Source: an uncultured Clostridia bacterium
GTDB taxonomy: Bacteria > Bacillota > Clostridia > Christensenellales > Borkfalkiaceae
Direction of reading: 5' to 3'
Length of the DNA: 64,000 bases
Assembly: GCA_934271735.1 (NCBI GenBank)
Contig: CAKQSB010000008.1
Location: forward strand, 1-64,000
The notes under the pieces were generated by a model. The model searched no databases, had not been told where the DNA came from, and saw nothing but the letters and a program-made list of their open reading frames with translations. Positions 34,668 through 43,603 of this stretch are shown piece by piece; the first letter of the stretch is position 1, and the number at the start of each line of letters is the position of its first letter. Position numbers and translations under genes: made by a program.

Positions 34668-35783
34668 TTACTTTCCGACGGAAAGATTTTCGGTCTCCGC
34701 CTGCTTTGCCAACTCTTCGTAATGTCCGAGGTTATTCATAACCTCTTCGTCGTACTTATGGCAAGCGACGAAATGTCCGTTTCCTACGTCCTTGAAGGAC
34801 GGTTCTTTAACTTTACACGCTCCGAAACATTCGTTGCATCTGGTATGGAATTTGCAGCCTTTCGGCGGGTTTGCGGGCGAAGGTATGTCGCCCTGTAAAA
34901 CTATTCTTTTGATTTTCGTTTCGGGATCGGGTATCGGAATTGCCGAAAACAACGCTTTCGTGTAAGGATGAAGCGGGTTGTCGAACATTTCTCTCTTCGA
35001 GCCGTACTCGACCATGTTTCCGAGATACATAACGCCGACTTCGTCCGATATATGCTCGACGACCGACAAATCGTGAGAAATGAAAATGTACGAAAGCTTT
35101 TCCGACTCCTGAAGATCCTTGAAAAGGTTTATTATCTGAGCCTGAATGGAAACGTCGAGCGCGGAAACGGGTTCGTCGCAAATAACGAGTTTCGGCTTTA
35201 ACGCAAGGGCTTTCGCGATGCAGATGCGCTGTCTTTGTCCGCCCGAAAATTCGTGCGGGTAACGGTCGAAATAATGCGGCTGCAATCCGCACTTCGTCAT
35301 TATATCGACGATATAATCTTTATACTGTTCCTTAGGTACGATTTTGTGTACTTTAACCGCCTCGCCGACGATTTCGCCTACCGTCATTCTCGGCGAAAGC
35401 GACGAATACGGATCCTGGAATATCATCTGAAAAGCGGGGCGGACTTTTCTCAAAGCTTCGCCTTTGAGCTTTTCGATATGTTCTCCTTCGAAAATAATTT
35501 CGCCGTCCGTAGGCTCGTAAAGCCTTAAAATCGTTCTGCCGAGCGTTGTTTTTCCGCAACCCGATTCGCCTACGATACCTATCGTCTGCCCCTCTTTGAG
35601 TTTAAGCGAAACTCCGTCCACGGCTTTGAGATAAACGGTGTCCTTTTTGAACATTCCTTTGGAAATAGGGAAATATTCTTTAAGGTTGTTTACCTCGAGA
35701 ACGTATTTTTCGGAAATTTTCTTATTTTCCGAAACTTCGGCTTTTTCTTTGACGACTTTTTCCGTTATAGGTTTTTCAACCAT
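34668..35783 (-). CDS. oppF: Oligopeptide ABC transporter ATP-binding protein OppF
   Basis: 371 residues. Walker A is GESGCGKT (72-79), the Q-loop Gln is at 123 (FQDPYSSLSPR), the signature is SGGQRQR (180-186) and Walker B is LVICDEP (199-205), followed by SALDVS and the switch His in ISHDLSVVEHI. The C-terminal oligopeptide/dipeptide extension carries the cysteine cluster CKFHTRCNECFGACK. It powers peptide import together with OppD. It overlaps the oppD stop by 8 nt. A charged N-terminal stretch of about 25 residues precedes the fold. Confidence 0.95.
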   Translation of the reverse strand: MVEKPITEKVVKEKAEVSENKKISEKYVLEVNNLKEYFPISKGMFKKDTVYLKAVDGVSLKLKEGQTIGIVGESGCGKTTLGRTILRLYEPTDGEIIFEGEHIEKLKGEALRKVRPAFQMIFQDPYSSLSPRMTVGEIVGEAVKVHKIVPKEQYKDYIVDIMTKCGLQPHYFDRYPHEFSGGQRQRICIAKALALKPKLVICDEPVSALDVSIQAQIINLFKDLQESEKLSYIFISHDLSVVEHISDEVGVMYLGNMVEYGSKREMFDNPLHPYTKALFSAIPIPDPETKIKRIVLQGDIPSPANPPKGCKFHTRCNECFGACKVKEPSFKDVGNGHFVACHKYDEEVMNNLGHYEELAKQAETENLSVGK

Positions 35784-37074
35784 TTTTAAGTCCCTCCTTC
35801 AAAGCGAGGTAACAAGCCACAAAATGTGTGGGAGAAACCTGAACCATCGGCGGATACGCGCCTTTGCAAATGTTGCATTTTAAGTTGCAACGGTCCTTGA
35901 AATAACAAGTCGACGGCATATTCACGGGGTTCGGGACATTGCCGGGAATACTGTATAACCTGTCGACTTCTTTTCCCACGACGGGTTTGCTCTTCTGCAA
36001 GCCTATCGTGTATGGGTGCATCGGGTTTTTGAAGATTTCCGTAACCGTTCCCTTCTCCACAACTCTGCCCGCATACATAACCACTACGTAATCCACCATT
36101 TCGGCAATTACCCCGAGATCGTGAGTTATAAGCATTATGCTTCCGCTTATCTTCTCTTTTACGTCTCTTAAAAGGTCGAATATCTGAGCCTGAATGGTAA
36201 CGTCGAGAGCCGTTGTCGGTTCGTCCGCTATAATAAGCTTTGGGTTGCAACAAAGAGCCATTGCTATCATTACCCTCTGACGCATACCGCCCGAAAGCTC
36301 GTGCGGGTAAGATTTATAAACGTGCTCGGGCATCGCTATGCCTACAAGCTTTAACATTTCGAGACTCTTTTCCTTAGCCGCGATTTTGTCTGCGCCGTCC
36401 ACGTGAAGAAGCGTTACTTCGTCGAGCTGATTGCCTATCGTGAAAACGGGGTTGAGCGACGTCATCGGTTCCTGGAAAATCATAGCGATTTCCCTGCCCC
36501 TTATCTTAGACATTTCCGAAAAAGGCATTTTCGCTATATCGACCACTTCGTCGTGTTCCTCGAAAATCGTTCTGAAACGTTCTTTTCCGTGTTTATCCAG
36601 CGAGGGTTTTAAAACGGGTTTTCCGTCCTCGCCTATAATCGCGTTTCCGTTTTCGTCCTTAACTTCTTCCGTTATCGGTTCTTTTCCGACGGGAGTTTTG
36701 ACGGTCGTTCTGAAACGTATGCTTCCGTCGACTATCTGCCCCATGGGACCCTGAACGAGCTGCATAAGCGATAAACTCGTTACCGATTTTCCGCAACCCG
36801 ATTCGCCTACCACGCCGACCGTCGAACCCGCGGGAATATCGAACGATACGCCGTTTACGGCTTTTACAACGCCGCTGTCGGTGAAAAAGTAAGTGTGAAG
36901 ATTATCGAATTCGACTATGTTTTTATCGTCTTTCATCTGACATTTATAGTCGGATTCCTTATAAGCCGCCCTCTTCTTTTTAAGAAGTTTAATCTCTTTT
37001 GCGTTTTCTTTCGCGATGTTTTTGGATTCCTTGGCGGAAATGTAATGTTTATTGTCTTTTTTCTGTTTAGCCAT
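35776..37074 (-). CDS. oppD: Oligopeptide ABC transporter ATP-binding protein OppD, with a large insertion
   Basis: 432 residues, roughly 100 longer than usual. The Lys-rich N-terminal extension (about 1-48) is unusual. Walker A is GESGCGKS (90-97), the Q-loop is FQEPMTSLNP (Gln201), the signature is LSGGMRQR (260-267) and Walker B is IIADEP (281-286), followed by TTALDVT and ITHDLG. Between Walker A and the Q-loop, where standard OppD has a short turn, there is an insertion of about 55 hydrophilic residues (about 121-178) containing DENGNAIIGEDGKPV. The C-terminal cysteine motif CYFKDRCNLKCNIC is present. It pairs with OppF. The ATG lies 4 nt after oppC, whose end supplies the ribosome site. 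Confidence 0.93.
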   Translation of the reverse strand: MAKQKKDNKHYISAKESKNIAKENAKEIKLLKKKRAAYKESDYKCQMKDDKNIVEFDNLHTYFFTDSGVVKAVNGVSFDIPAGSTVGVVGESGCGKSVTSLSLMQLVQGPMGQIVDGSIRFRTTVKTPVGKEPITEEVKDENGNAIIGEDGKPVLKPSLDKHGKERFRTIFEEHDEVVDIAKMPFSEMSKIRGREIAMIFQEPMTSLNPVFTIGNQLDEVTLLHVDGADKIAAKEKSLEMLKLVGIAMPEHVYKSYPHELSGGMRQRVMIAMALCCNPKLIIADEPTTALDVTIQAQIFDLLRDVKEKISGSIMLITHDLGVIAEMVDYVVVMYAGRVVEKGTVTEIFKNPMHPYTIGLQKSKPVVGKEVDRLYSIPGNVPNPVNMPSTCYFKDRCNLKCNICKGAYPPMVQVSPTHFVACYLALKEGLKNG

Positions 37075-37078
37075 AACC

Positions 37079-38224
37079 TTACCTCATCGCCTTGGGATCG
37101 TACGCGTCGCGCAAACCGTCGCCGACAAAGTTGAACGCGAGAACGGCAAGCACTATACAGATTCCCGGAGAAATCCACAAGTTGGGATAGTTTCTGAGCG
37201 CGGTGTCGTTAGCCGCCGCGTTTATCATATTTCCCCAGGTCGCATACTCCGCGGGAAGACCTATACCGAGATAGCCGAGCGTGGCTTCGGTAAGGATTAT
37301 TCCGCCGAGACCGAGCGTCATCGAAACGATAAGCTGCGGCATAACGTTGGGGATTAAATGTTTGAATATTTTTCTGCTTACGGGAAGTCCGCTCGCTTCC
37401 GCACTGAGCATAAAATCCTGTTCTCTGAGCGAAAGAATCTGACCTCTTACGAGTCTCGCCGTGCCTGCCCAGCCGAAAAGTGTGAGCATCGCCATAAGAA
37501 TATACAATTTGGCGGGACCCGTTATGTTTTTAGCGTCGAGCGCGACGCCTATTATCATCATCATCGGGAGCGTGGGAACGCAGTTGAAAATATCTACTAT
37601 TCTCATTATTACCTGGTCGACCCATCGCCCGAAATAACCCGCAAGTCCGCCTAAAAGCACGCCGAGAAGCGTTTCGAGAATGATAACGACAAAGCCTACC
37701 GTAAGCGATACTCTTCCGCCGTACATGAGTCTCGAGAACACGTCGAAACCTTTATCGTCCGTTCCGAGAAGGTGCGAGGCGGAGGGCTTTAAATAGTTGC
37801 TCGGATAAGAAAAGTTGACGATATATACTTTATCTTCGCCGTAATAAGCGTCGGCTTCGTCCGCGCGTTCTTCGACGACCGATTGCGATTCGTCGGGTTC
37901 GCGGTCTCCCCAGATAAAATTGAACGGGAGAAGCGGCCCTACAAACGAAAAAACGAACAGCGCGACGAGTACTATAAGACCCGTCATAGAAAGTTTCGAG
38001 CGGAAAAATCTCTTTAACACGAGCATTCCCGGGCTTAACGTTCTGCTCGTCCTCTCTTCCGTGCTTTCCGTTTCTTCCTCTTCGCATTTTTCGAAAGCGT
38101 CTTTTTCGGAAATAAGCTTCTTTATCTGTTCTTCGTCTGCCGCAACAAGGCTTTCCACTCTGTTTTCTTCGCCGAAAAGGGTGTCGGTAGGATTGTTTAC
38201 TGTAATATCTTTATTTTCTTCCAT
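37079..38224 (-). CDS. oppC: Oligopeptide ABC transporter permease OppC
   Basis: 381 residues. An acidic cytoplasmic extension (about 1-65, rich in Glu) precedes the conserved N-terminal helix region LVLKRFFRSKLSMTGLIVLV. An extracellular stretch follows (about 100-150; LGTDDKGFDVFSRLMYGGRVSL). The binding-protein-dependent permease core comes next, with the EAA loop in AEASGLPVSRKIFKHLIPN, which contacts the ATPases, and the end NFVGDGLRDAYDPK typical of OppC/DppC. AAGGAGAGAGG precedes the ATG. It lies 12 nt after oppB. Confidence 0.95.
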   Translation of the reverse strand: MEENKDITVNNPTDTLFGEENRVESLVAADEEQIKKLISEKDAFEKCEEEETESTEERTSRTLSPGMLVLKRFFRSKLSMTGLIVLVALFVFSFVGPLLPFNFIWGDREPDESQSVVEERADEADAYYGEDKVYIVNFSYPSNYLKPSASHLLGTDDKGFDVFSRLMYGGRVSLTVGFVVIILETLLGVLLGGLAGYFGRWVDQVIMRIVDIFNCVPTLPMMMIIGVALDAKNITGPAKLYILMAMLTLFGWAGTARLVRGQILSLREQDFMLSAEASGLPVSRKIFKHLIPNVMPQLIVSMTLGLGGIILTEATLGYLGIGLPAEYATWGNMINAAANDTALRNYPNLWISPGICIVLAVLAFNFVGDGLRDAYDPKAMR

Positions 38225-38236
38225 ACCTCTCTCCTT

Positions 38237-39673
38237 TTATCTGCCGAGTTTTACTCTCGGGTCCACTACGGCGTACATAAGATCGCTGAGCAGCGTGCCT
38301 ATTACCGTTAAAACGGCTATGAACATATTGTATCCCATTATAAACGGTATATCCGAAACGACCAACGCGTCGTAGGCGAGTTTACCTATTCCCGGGATAC
38401 TGAAAACCGTTTCCGTTATCATCGCTCCGCCGAACAAACTCGGCAAAATTCCCGCCATCATCGTTACGAGAGGAATCATAGTGTTACGGAAAACGTGTTT
38501 GTAAATAACTTTGTGTTCGCTTAGTCCTTTAGCTCTCGCCGTTCTTACGTAATCGGCTTTCAAAGCTTCGAGTGTGTTCGTTCTCGTGTAACGCATAAGC
38601 GAACCTATGGAAAGGATAACGAGTACGGACATAGGAAGTACCATATGCCAGAGCTTATCCGCCGTTTTCTGAATCCACGTTGCGTTCGGGGTAAGACGTC
38701 CCGAAACGATACCGCCGACCTCGAACCAACCGAGATCGACCGCAAAAACCTTTATCGCGAGCGCGGCAAGGAAGAACGTGGGAAGAGATATACCTATCAT
38801 CGTGAACACGGTAACCGTGTAATCGACCACGCCGTACTGATTGACCGCGGCTTTGATTCCGAGCGGGATTGCGATAAGGAATTGCAGGAGGGTTGCGATG
38901 AAAGCTATCGCGAACGAAATCCCCATATTCTGGGTTATAACGTCACTAACGGGCTTTTTATACTTGAAAGACATTCCGAGATCGCCCTTAAGCATATTGC
39001 CGAGCCATTTGAAATACCCGCCGAGAACAGCTCCGAATTTATTGAAAAACGTCGCGACTTTATAATCTACTTTTCCTTCGGTTTCCGCTTTGTTATCGGG
39101 CGTGAAAACGATGTTTCTTATCGTCGCGTTGTCTCCCGCTTCCTCTACTCTGTATATTCCTTTTTCGACGACCGTAAGGACTTCGTCGATCGTGATAAGC
39201 TTGTTGTCGGACTGGCTTTCACCGCTTTCCGAAGTATCTTCGCCCTCGACCGCCGCGCCTTTGCTCTTAACCTTACATATCGAATACGTTCCGTCTGCGT
39301 TAAGGATTAGCCTTGTGCTTTTCGAACCGTCGAAATCGCCCTCGTACCACTCTTTATAAGTTTTCAATCCGAGTTTGACGTCCGTTTCGTAAATGTCTTC
39401 TTTTGTGTTTTTGGTAAAAGTTTTGCCGGCGAATTCGCTGCCTTCGCCCATTTTGATTTTAAGATAGGCGTCGGGCATCGTCAAGCCGTACAATTCCTTT
39501 ATTCGGTCTACGTCCTCCTGTTTCATCGTGCCCTGAGATACGGCAGACGAATACTGGTTGTCAACGTAGTCGGTAGGCATAAATCTCGCAAGAGAATATA
39601 TGATAATCGAAACGCCGAATAATATCAGTACGGACAAAAGCAATCTTTTTACCACATACTTTAACATATCCAT
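38237..39673 (-). CDS. oppB: Oligopeptide ABC transporter permease OppB with an enlarged extracellular loop
   Basis: 478 residues against about 310-340 for typical OppB. The start at 39673 is chosen because AGGA lies 8 nt upstream; a frame 9 codons longer runs into the upstream hairpin. The first helix (about 9-31) is normal. An external segment of about 215 residues (about 32-249) follows, containing a Ser/Glu-rich stretch SESGESQSDNK and the usual LGMSF-KYKKPV end. The core permease helices come next, with the EAA loop YVRTARAKGLSEHKV and the family end DLMYAVVDPRVKLGR. The insertion faces outward, where the binding protein docks. Confidence 0.93.
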   Translation of the reverse strand: MDMLKYVVKRLLLSVLILFGVSIIIYSLARFMPTDYVDNQYSSAVSQGTMKQEDVDRIKELYGLTMPDAYLKIKMGEGSEFAGKTFTKNTKEDIYETDVKLGLKTYKEWYEGDFDGSKSTRLILNADGTYSICKVKSKGAAVEGEDTSESGESQSDNKLITIDEVLTVVEKGIYRVEEAGDNATIRNIVFTPDNKAETEGKVDYKVATFFNKFGAVLGGYFKWLGNMLKGDLGMSFKYKKPVSDVITQNMGISFAIAFIATLLQFLIAIPLGIKAAVNQYGVVDYTVTVFTMIGISLPTFFLAALAIKVFAVDLGWFEVGGIVSGRLTPNATWIQKTADKLWHMVLPMSVLVILSIGSLMRYTRTNTLEALKADYVRTARAKGLSEHKVIYKHVFRNTMIPLVTMMAGILPSLFGGAMITETVFSIPGIGKLAYDALVVSDIPFIMGYNMFIAVLTVIGTLLSDLMYAVVDPRVKLGR

Positions 39674-39687
39674 AAATAACGTCCTGC

Positions 39688-39781
39688 CGCCCCGCCGCAA
39701 TTTAACGGCGAGGCGTGTAATTTTTTGTAACTACCGAATTTATCGGTTTGATTTACGAAGAATTTATCGGTTTTTAACCGA
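39688..39781 (-). promoter_or_regulatory. Two stem-loops in the oppA-oppB intercistronic gap
   Basis: Hairpin one follows the oppA stop by 13 nt: TCGGTT-AAA-AACCGA on the minus strand (39781-39767). Hairpin two is GC-rich: CGCC-x-CGCCG pairs with CGGCG-x-GGCG (39715-39706 with 39697-39688) and lies just before the oppB ribosome site. Between them AACCGATAAATTC occurs twice. Such structures commonly keep the mRNA of the abundant binding protein at a higher level than the permease mRNA. Confidence 0.6.
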
Positions 39782-39794
39782 AAAACCTATCGGC

Positions 39795-42419
39795 TTACAG
39801 ATAATTGAGTTCCCAGATTCTCGAAAGAAGTCCGTTATAAGGCGAACGTTCGGACGCGGGAGTCATGGTCTTTTCGTCCAGAACATCCTTGTTGAACGCC
39901 GACATATCTTTTCTCTGATAGGTGGGGAATTCGACGGCGAGTTCCATTATCTTATCGAGAGCTTTCGCGTAGATTTCCTTTCTGTCCTCGGTGTCCGTCG
40001 TAGCTCTGCCCGCGTCGATAAGCCCGCTGAGCTCGGTGATAATTCCGTACTCTACCGCGTAAGCTCCGCTCTTTCCGCTCTTTATCTGTTTATAACCCCA
40101 GTTGCTCGTGGAGCTTGCCTGAGAATCGATGTGATATACCTGATACATATCGGGATCGATCGTGGAACTCCAGGCTGCCGCCCACACAGCAAGCTTTCCG
40201 GAAGAAAGATCGCTGAGCGCCGTCTGCGAAGTTACGACTTTAACGTCGAAACCGTGCTGATTGAGGATATCCTGAGCTTTGAGGAACATCGCGTAAGCCG
40301 GGTGATCGGTAGAACCGCCCGCTATCGTGAACTTATAGTTAAGCGTATCCGTTCCGAAACCTTCGATCGTCTTCTCGTAAACGCCCTGAGCGTTTTTAAC
40401 GTAACCCGCGTCTTTTACGAGTTGTTCGATATCGTAACCCGTTGAATCGTATTTATAGCTCAATCCTTGTTCTTTATTCTCGTAAACGCCTACGCCTTCG
40501 GGATATGCCCAGCTCGTTTTGGACATAGGTCTGTTGATTATCGAAGCAAGTCCGTTCTTGTAGTAGTTATCGAGAATAAGCTGAGTGTTGAAGGCTTTCA
40601 TTATAGCTCTTCTTACGTTTATGTTGGGAACGAAACGAGGGTTGATACCAACGTAACCGTAACCGCTTGTTTCTATCTCCACGTGACCGAGCCCCGCTCC
40701 CTGAGCGGAATTGATATTGTCCTGAGTCGCGCTCGGATCGCCGAAGTCGATATCCTTGTTGGTAAGAGCGTTAATCGTCTGATCGGATTCTACGACTTTG
40801 TATTTGATATACTTGATCTTGGCATTGGAAAGCTCTTTGCCGACGGTTTCAAAGTTGGTGTTACGTTCATAGTAAACCATATTGTTGTTGAAGAAGTTAT
40901 CGCCCGTAACCGTTCCTTTGCCGTTTTCGTTGGAAGCCTTGTACGCTCCCGCGCCGATGGGAAGACCGACTTTCTCTTTGGCGTTTATAACTTCGTTCAT
41001 AAAGTCTATCGAACCGAATTCCACGCCGAATTCCGTTTCGCCGTCGAACGAGTCGATGTAATTCTTGGTTTTGCCCGTTTTGGGGTTGGTCCAGGACTTA
41101 GTGGAATAATAGTGCATCGGAGAAACGGTGAAAGCGAAGTTGTAAATCGCTTTGGGATCTACTCCGTTGATTTTTATTGTAAGTACGTCGTACTCCTCGC
41201 CGAGAGATTTTCCCTTGAACGAAGTGGTTTTACGGGTCGTGATACCGCTGATGTTGGGAACGACCTTATTGATAGATCCGAAATAATCGCTCTTGGCGTC
41301 CGCGGTGAATTTATCGAGAATCGTGGATGCCGTAGCCCAGTATTTAACGACCTGCGTGAAACTCTTGCTGTTTGTCGCGGTAAGGTTGAATTCTCCGTTT
41401 TTCGTCGGGAAATAAGAATCGTATACCGCGTTTATGCAATATTCTTTGATTGCCGCGTCCTTATCCATTGCGGGGTGGGCGGCAACGTAATCGTTGATTT
41501 CCTCCTGCAAAACGGCGGCTTCTTCTTCATTGAGCTGATAGTTGCCGTCCTTATCCTTTTTGGGATAACCCGGTTTTTCGGGATCGGGCAACAAAAGCTC
41601 GGAATATCCTCCGTCGTTCAGAAGGAAAATCTGCCATACTTCGGTAAATTTCCAGTCCTTATAGCTTTCTTTGTCGATAGCGTTCCAGTCCGTGTTAAGT
41701 TCTTCCTTGAACTTCTCCGCAACGTAAGCGAAATCTTTGAGAATGGATTTCTCTTCGTCCGCTGTCCAGTACGGATCGGGTTTTTCGTCGTTTTTGATAC
41801 GGCTGTCGTTATACGTAACGTAATCGATAAGGGTCTGAATACGAACGTTCGCCTCGCCGACGAATCTTTCGTCGAAGCTCGATTCGGTTTTGTCGCCCGA
41901 AACGTTTTCTTCCTGCATACGGTAGTTTTTAAGACCGACGATATCCGTAGAATAAATGGTCGCGGAGCCCGTGTAGGAAGGATCGAGATATACGTAAAGG
42001 TTGAAAAGAACGTCTTTTATCGTAAGGGGGTTGCCGTTCGAGAATTTAATTCCGTTTTTGATAAGGAATTCGTACGTCGTGTAATCGTTTTCCTGCTTAA
42101 CCTCGTAATCCTTGGCTACGGTAGGTTCGCTTTCGCCGCAGATGATCTGACCGTTTTTATCGGTACTGAGCATACTGATCTGCGTGAGCGATACTATCGA
42201 GGAATCGTACGCGGAGGACGAGAAATACGGGTTGAAAACGCCGTCCGGGGTGGAAATACTCATTGTAAGAGCGCGCGTTTCGGGGTCGTACTTCTGTTCT
42301 TTGTCAGAATCCGAAGACGATGAGTTGTGCGAGCAACCGACGATTATTCCCGTCGTTACGCCGCCCACAACCAGAACCGCCGCACAGATGATTGCGATAA
42401 GTTTCTTTGAGATCTTCAT
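39795..42419 (-). CDS. oppA: Oligopeptide-binding lipoprotein OppA, enlarged
   Basis: 874 residues against about 540-600 in the family. The lipobox is IIVGC (Cys29), then a Ser/Asp tether. The SBP_bac_5 pattern is visible: ALTMSISTPDGVFNPYFS at the start of the fold, YTTYEFLIKNGIKFSNGNPL with TIKDVLFNLYVYLDP, then PIGAGAYKASNENGKG and VVESDQTINALTNKDIDFGD, and the C-terminal VRRAIMKAFNTQLILDNYY. About 250 extra residues lie between the first strands and the core (about 165-400), rich in charged residues. AAAGGAGC precedes the ATG. It lies 28 nt after the upstream lipoprotein gene and captures peptides for the OppBCDF complex. Confidence 0.93.
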   Translation of the reverse strand: MKISKKLIAIICAAVLVVGGVTTGIIVGCSHNSSSSDSDKEQKYDPETRALTMSISTPDGVFNPYFSSSAYDSSIVSLTQISMLSTDKNGQIICGESEPTVAKDYEVKQENDYTTYEFLIKNGIKFSNGNPLTIKDVLFNLYVYLDPSYTGSATIYSTDIVGLKNYRMQEENVSGDKTESSFDERFVGEANVRIQTLIDYVTYNDSRIKNDEKPDPYWTADEEKSILKDFAYVAEKFKEELNTDWNAIDKESYKDWKFTEVWQIFLLNDGGYSELLLPDPEKPGYPKKDKDGNYQLNEEEAAVLQEEINDYVAAHPAMDKDAAIKEYCINAVYDSYFPTKNGEFNLTATNSKSFTQVVKYWATASTILDKFTADAKSDYFGSINKVVPNISGITTRKTTSFKGKSLGEEYDVLTIKINGVDPKAIYNFAFTVSPMHYYSTKSWTNPKTGKTKNYIDSFDGETEFGVEFGSIDFMNEVINAKEKVGLPIGAGAYKASNENGKGTVTGDNFFNNNMVYYERNTNFETVGKELSNAKIKYIKYKVVESDQTINALTNKDIDFGDPSATQDNINSAQGAGLGHVEIETSGYGYVGINPRFVPNINVRRAIMKAFNTQLILDNYYKNGLASIINRPMSKTSWAYPEGVGVYENKEQGLSYKYDSTGYDIEQLVKDAGYVKNAQGVYEKTIEGFGTDTLNYKFTIAGGSTDHPAYAMFLKAQDILNQHGFDVKVVTSQTALSDLSSGKLAVWAAAWSSTIDPDMYQVYHIDSQASSTSNWGYKQIKSGKSGAYAVEYGIITELSGLIDAGRATTDTEDRKEIYAKALDKIMELAVEFPTYQRKDMSAFNKDVLDEKTMTPASERSPYNGLLSRIWELNYL

Positions 42420-42447
42420 ATATAAAGCTCCTTTTCTTGTTTTTCGA

Positions 42448-43593
42448 TTAGTTATTTGTTCTGTCTTCGGTTTTTACGGCCGAATAGTCGCAGTTTTCGG
42501 AAACCGACTTGTCGTTCGCGATCCATTCGCTCACGCTCGCCGTTTTGTTTTCTCCGAAATCGTAATAAAGCGTTCCGCTTACCGTAACGTTCGAAATTCT
42601 CGAACCGTTAAGCGCGGTGTAAGCAAAGAAACCCGATTTGGACTCGCCGACCGCGAGCGCGACTTTGAATTCTATCGTGGCGTTTTCTATAGTAAGGTCG
42701 TGAACGTATGCTTTCGTTCCGAGTTCGTTGAAAAGCCCCGAACCTACGTTTACTCTCGAAGTTTCTCTCTTCAGCGTAATGTTAGAAATTTTATGTCCGT
42801 TGCCGTTGATTTCGCCGAGAACGTTCTTGAACTGCCACGTTTTGCCCGTGAAATCGAGGTCGCTTAAAAGATAAATGTTATCCGTTCCGCCGAGCGCGTT
42901 TATAAACGCTTCTTCGGTGGAAACGAGTTTCCATTTGCCTTTGATAAACTTGACGTAAACGTTTACGTCTTCCGTAGTGAATTTATAAGGCCATTCGAAC
43001 GGAACTTTACAGTCCGCGTCTTTATAATATTCGAAAAGCGTGTAACCGTCTTTCGAAGGAGCGGTTGCATCCGACGGACGATTTCTTTCCGAGTCGGGCT
43101 TACTTTCCTTAACTTCGAGAATCGCTTTTTCGTCCGCGGGATTTAAAGCGTAAGCTTCCGCGTCGATAAACGACATTCTGGAAAACCTTATAAGCTTTGC
43201 GTAAAGGGTTATGTCCGAATTTACGCGCATCGTTTCGAAATCCCATTTTTCGTCAACGACGATCATTCCCGTGGTTTCGTCCTTAACGGGATTGCCGTCG
43301 GCGTCCGTTTTCGCAGTGTACCAACCTTCGACGTAATAGCCCTGAACGCCCTGCTCTTTGAAATTAGTGTCAAGCCCGGGTTTCAAGCCTACGAGCGAAT
43401 TCTTTTTGACGCCTAAATACTGATTGTTGCAATCGGCGTTGATTTTTCCGTAATTATAATCGAAAGTAACGAGATAATCGTATTTTTTGACGGTTTCTTC
43501 CTTGCAGGAAGCGAGAAACAGGCAACTTAAACCCGCCAACACGCATACCGCAAGGAGCGTAACCGCTTTTTTCAATAATGATCTTTTTGCCAT
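42448..43593 (-). CDS. Lipoprotein with InlB-type repeats and a beta-helix segment
   Basis: 381 residues. The signal peptide ends FLASC (Cys30). Two InlB-like beta units follow, one ending in YYVEGWYTAK and the other with KDGYTLFEYYKDADCKVPFEW. The C-terminal part (about 225-345) has STEEAFINAL, LLSDLDFTGK and INGNGHKISNITL, then SGLFNELG, the same beta-helix opening as in the giant lipoproteins but with only one or two units. No catalytic motif is seen. AGAGG precedes the ATG. It lies 10 nt after the giant protease and 28 nt before oppA, so it is expressed with both and may link them at the surface. That role is an inference. Confidence 0.75.
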   Translation of the reverse strand: MAKRSLLKKAVTLLAVCVLAGLSCLFLASCKEETVKKYDYLVTFDYNYGKINADCNNQYLGVKKNSLVGLKPGLDTNFKEQGVQGYYVEGWYTAKTDADGNPVKDETTGMIVVDEKWDFETMRVNSDITLYAKLIRFSRMSFIDAEAYALNPADEKAILEVKESKPDSERNRPSDATAPSKDGYTLFEYYKDADCKVPFEWPYKFTTEDVNVYVKFIKGKWKLVSTEEAFINALGGTDNIYLLSDLDFTGKTWQFKNVLGEINGNGHKISNITLKRETSRVNVGSGLFNELGTKAYVHDLTIENATIEFKVALAVGESKSGFFAYTALNGSRISNVTVSGTLYYDFGENKTASVSEWIANDKSVSENCDYSAVKTEDRTNN

Positions 43594-43603
43594 ATTCAGC
43601 CTC

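Noticed and set aside
40467..42323. A 618-codon open frame on the plus strand opposite oppA, and similar long frames opposite other lipoprotein genes (for example 23325-24662 and 31327-32304)
   Set aside because: They are mirror frames caused by codon bias of the real genes: compositionally odd (rich in Arg, Phe, Val, Tyr), no domain, no ribosome site, and each lies fully within a well-supported gene.
39795..42419. OppA considered as a nickel-binding or pheromone-specific receptor
   Set aside because: No sequence mark separates these from general peptide binding; the neighbouring protease favours nutritional peptides.
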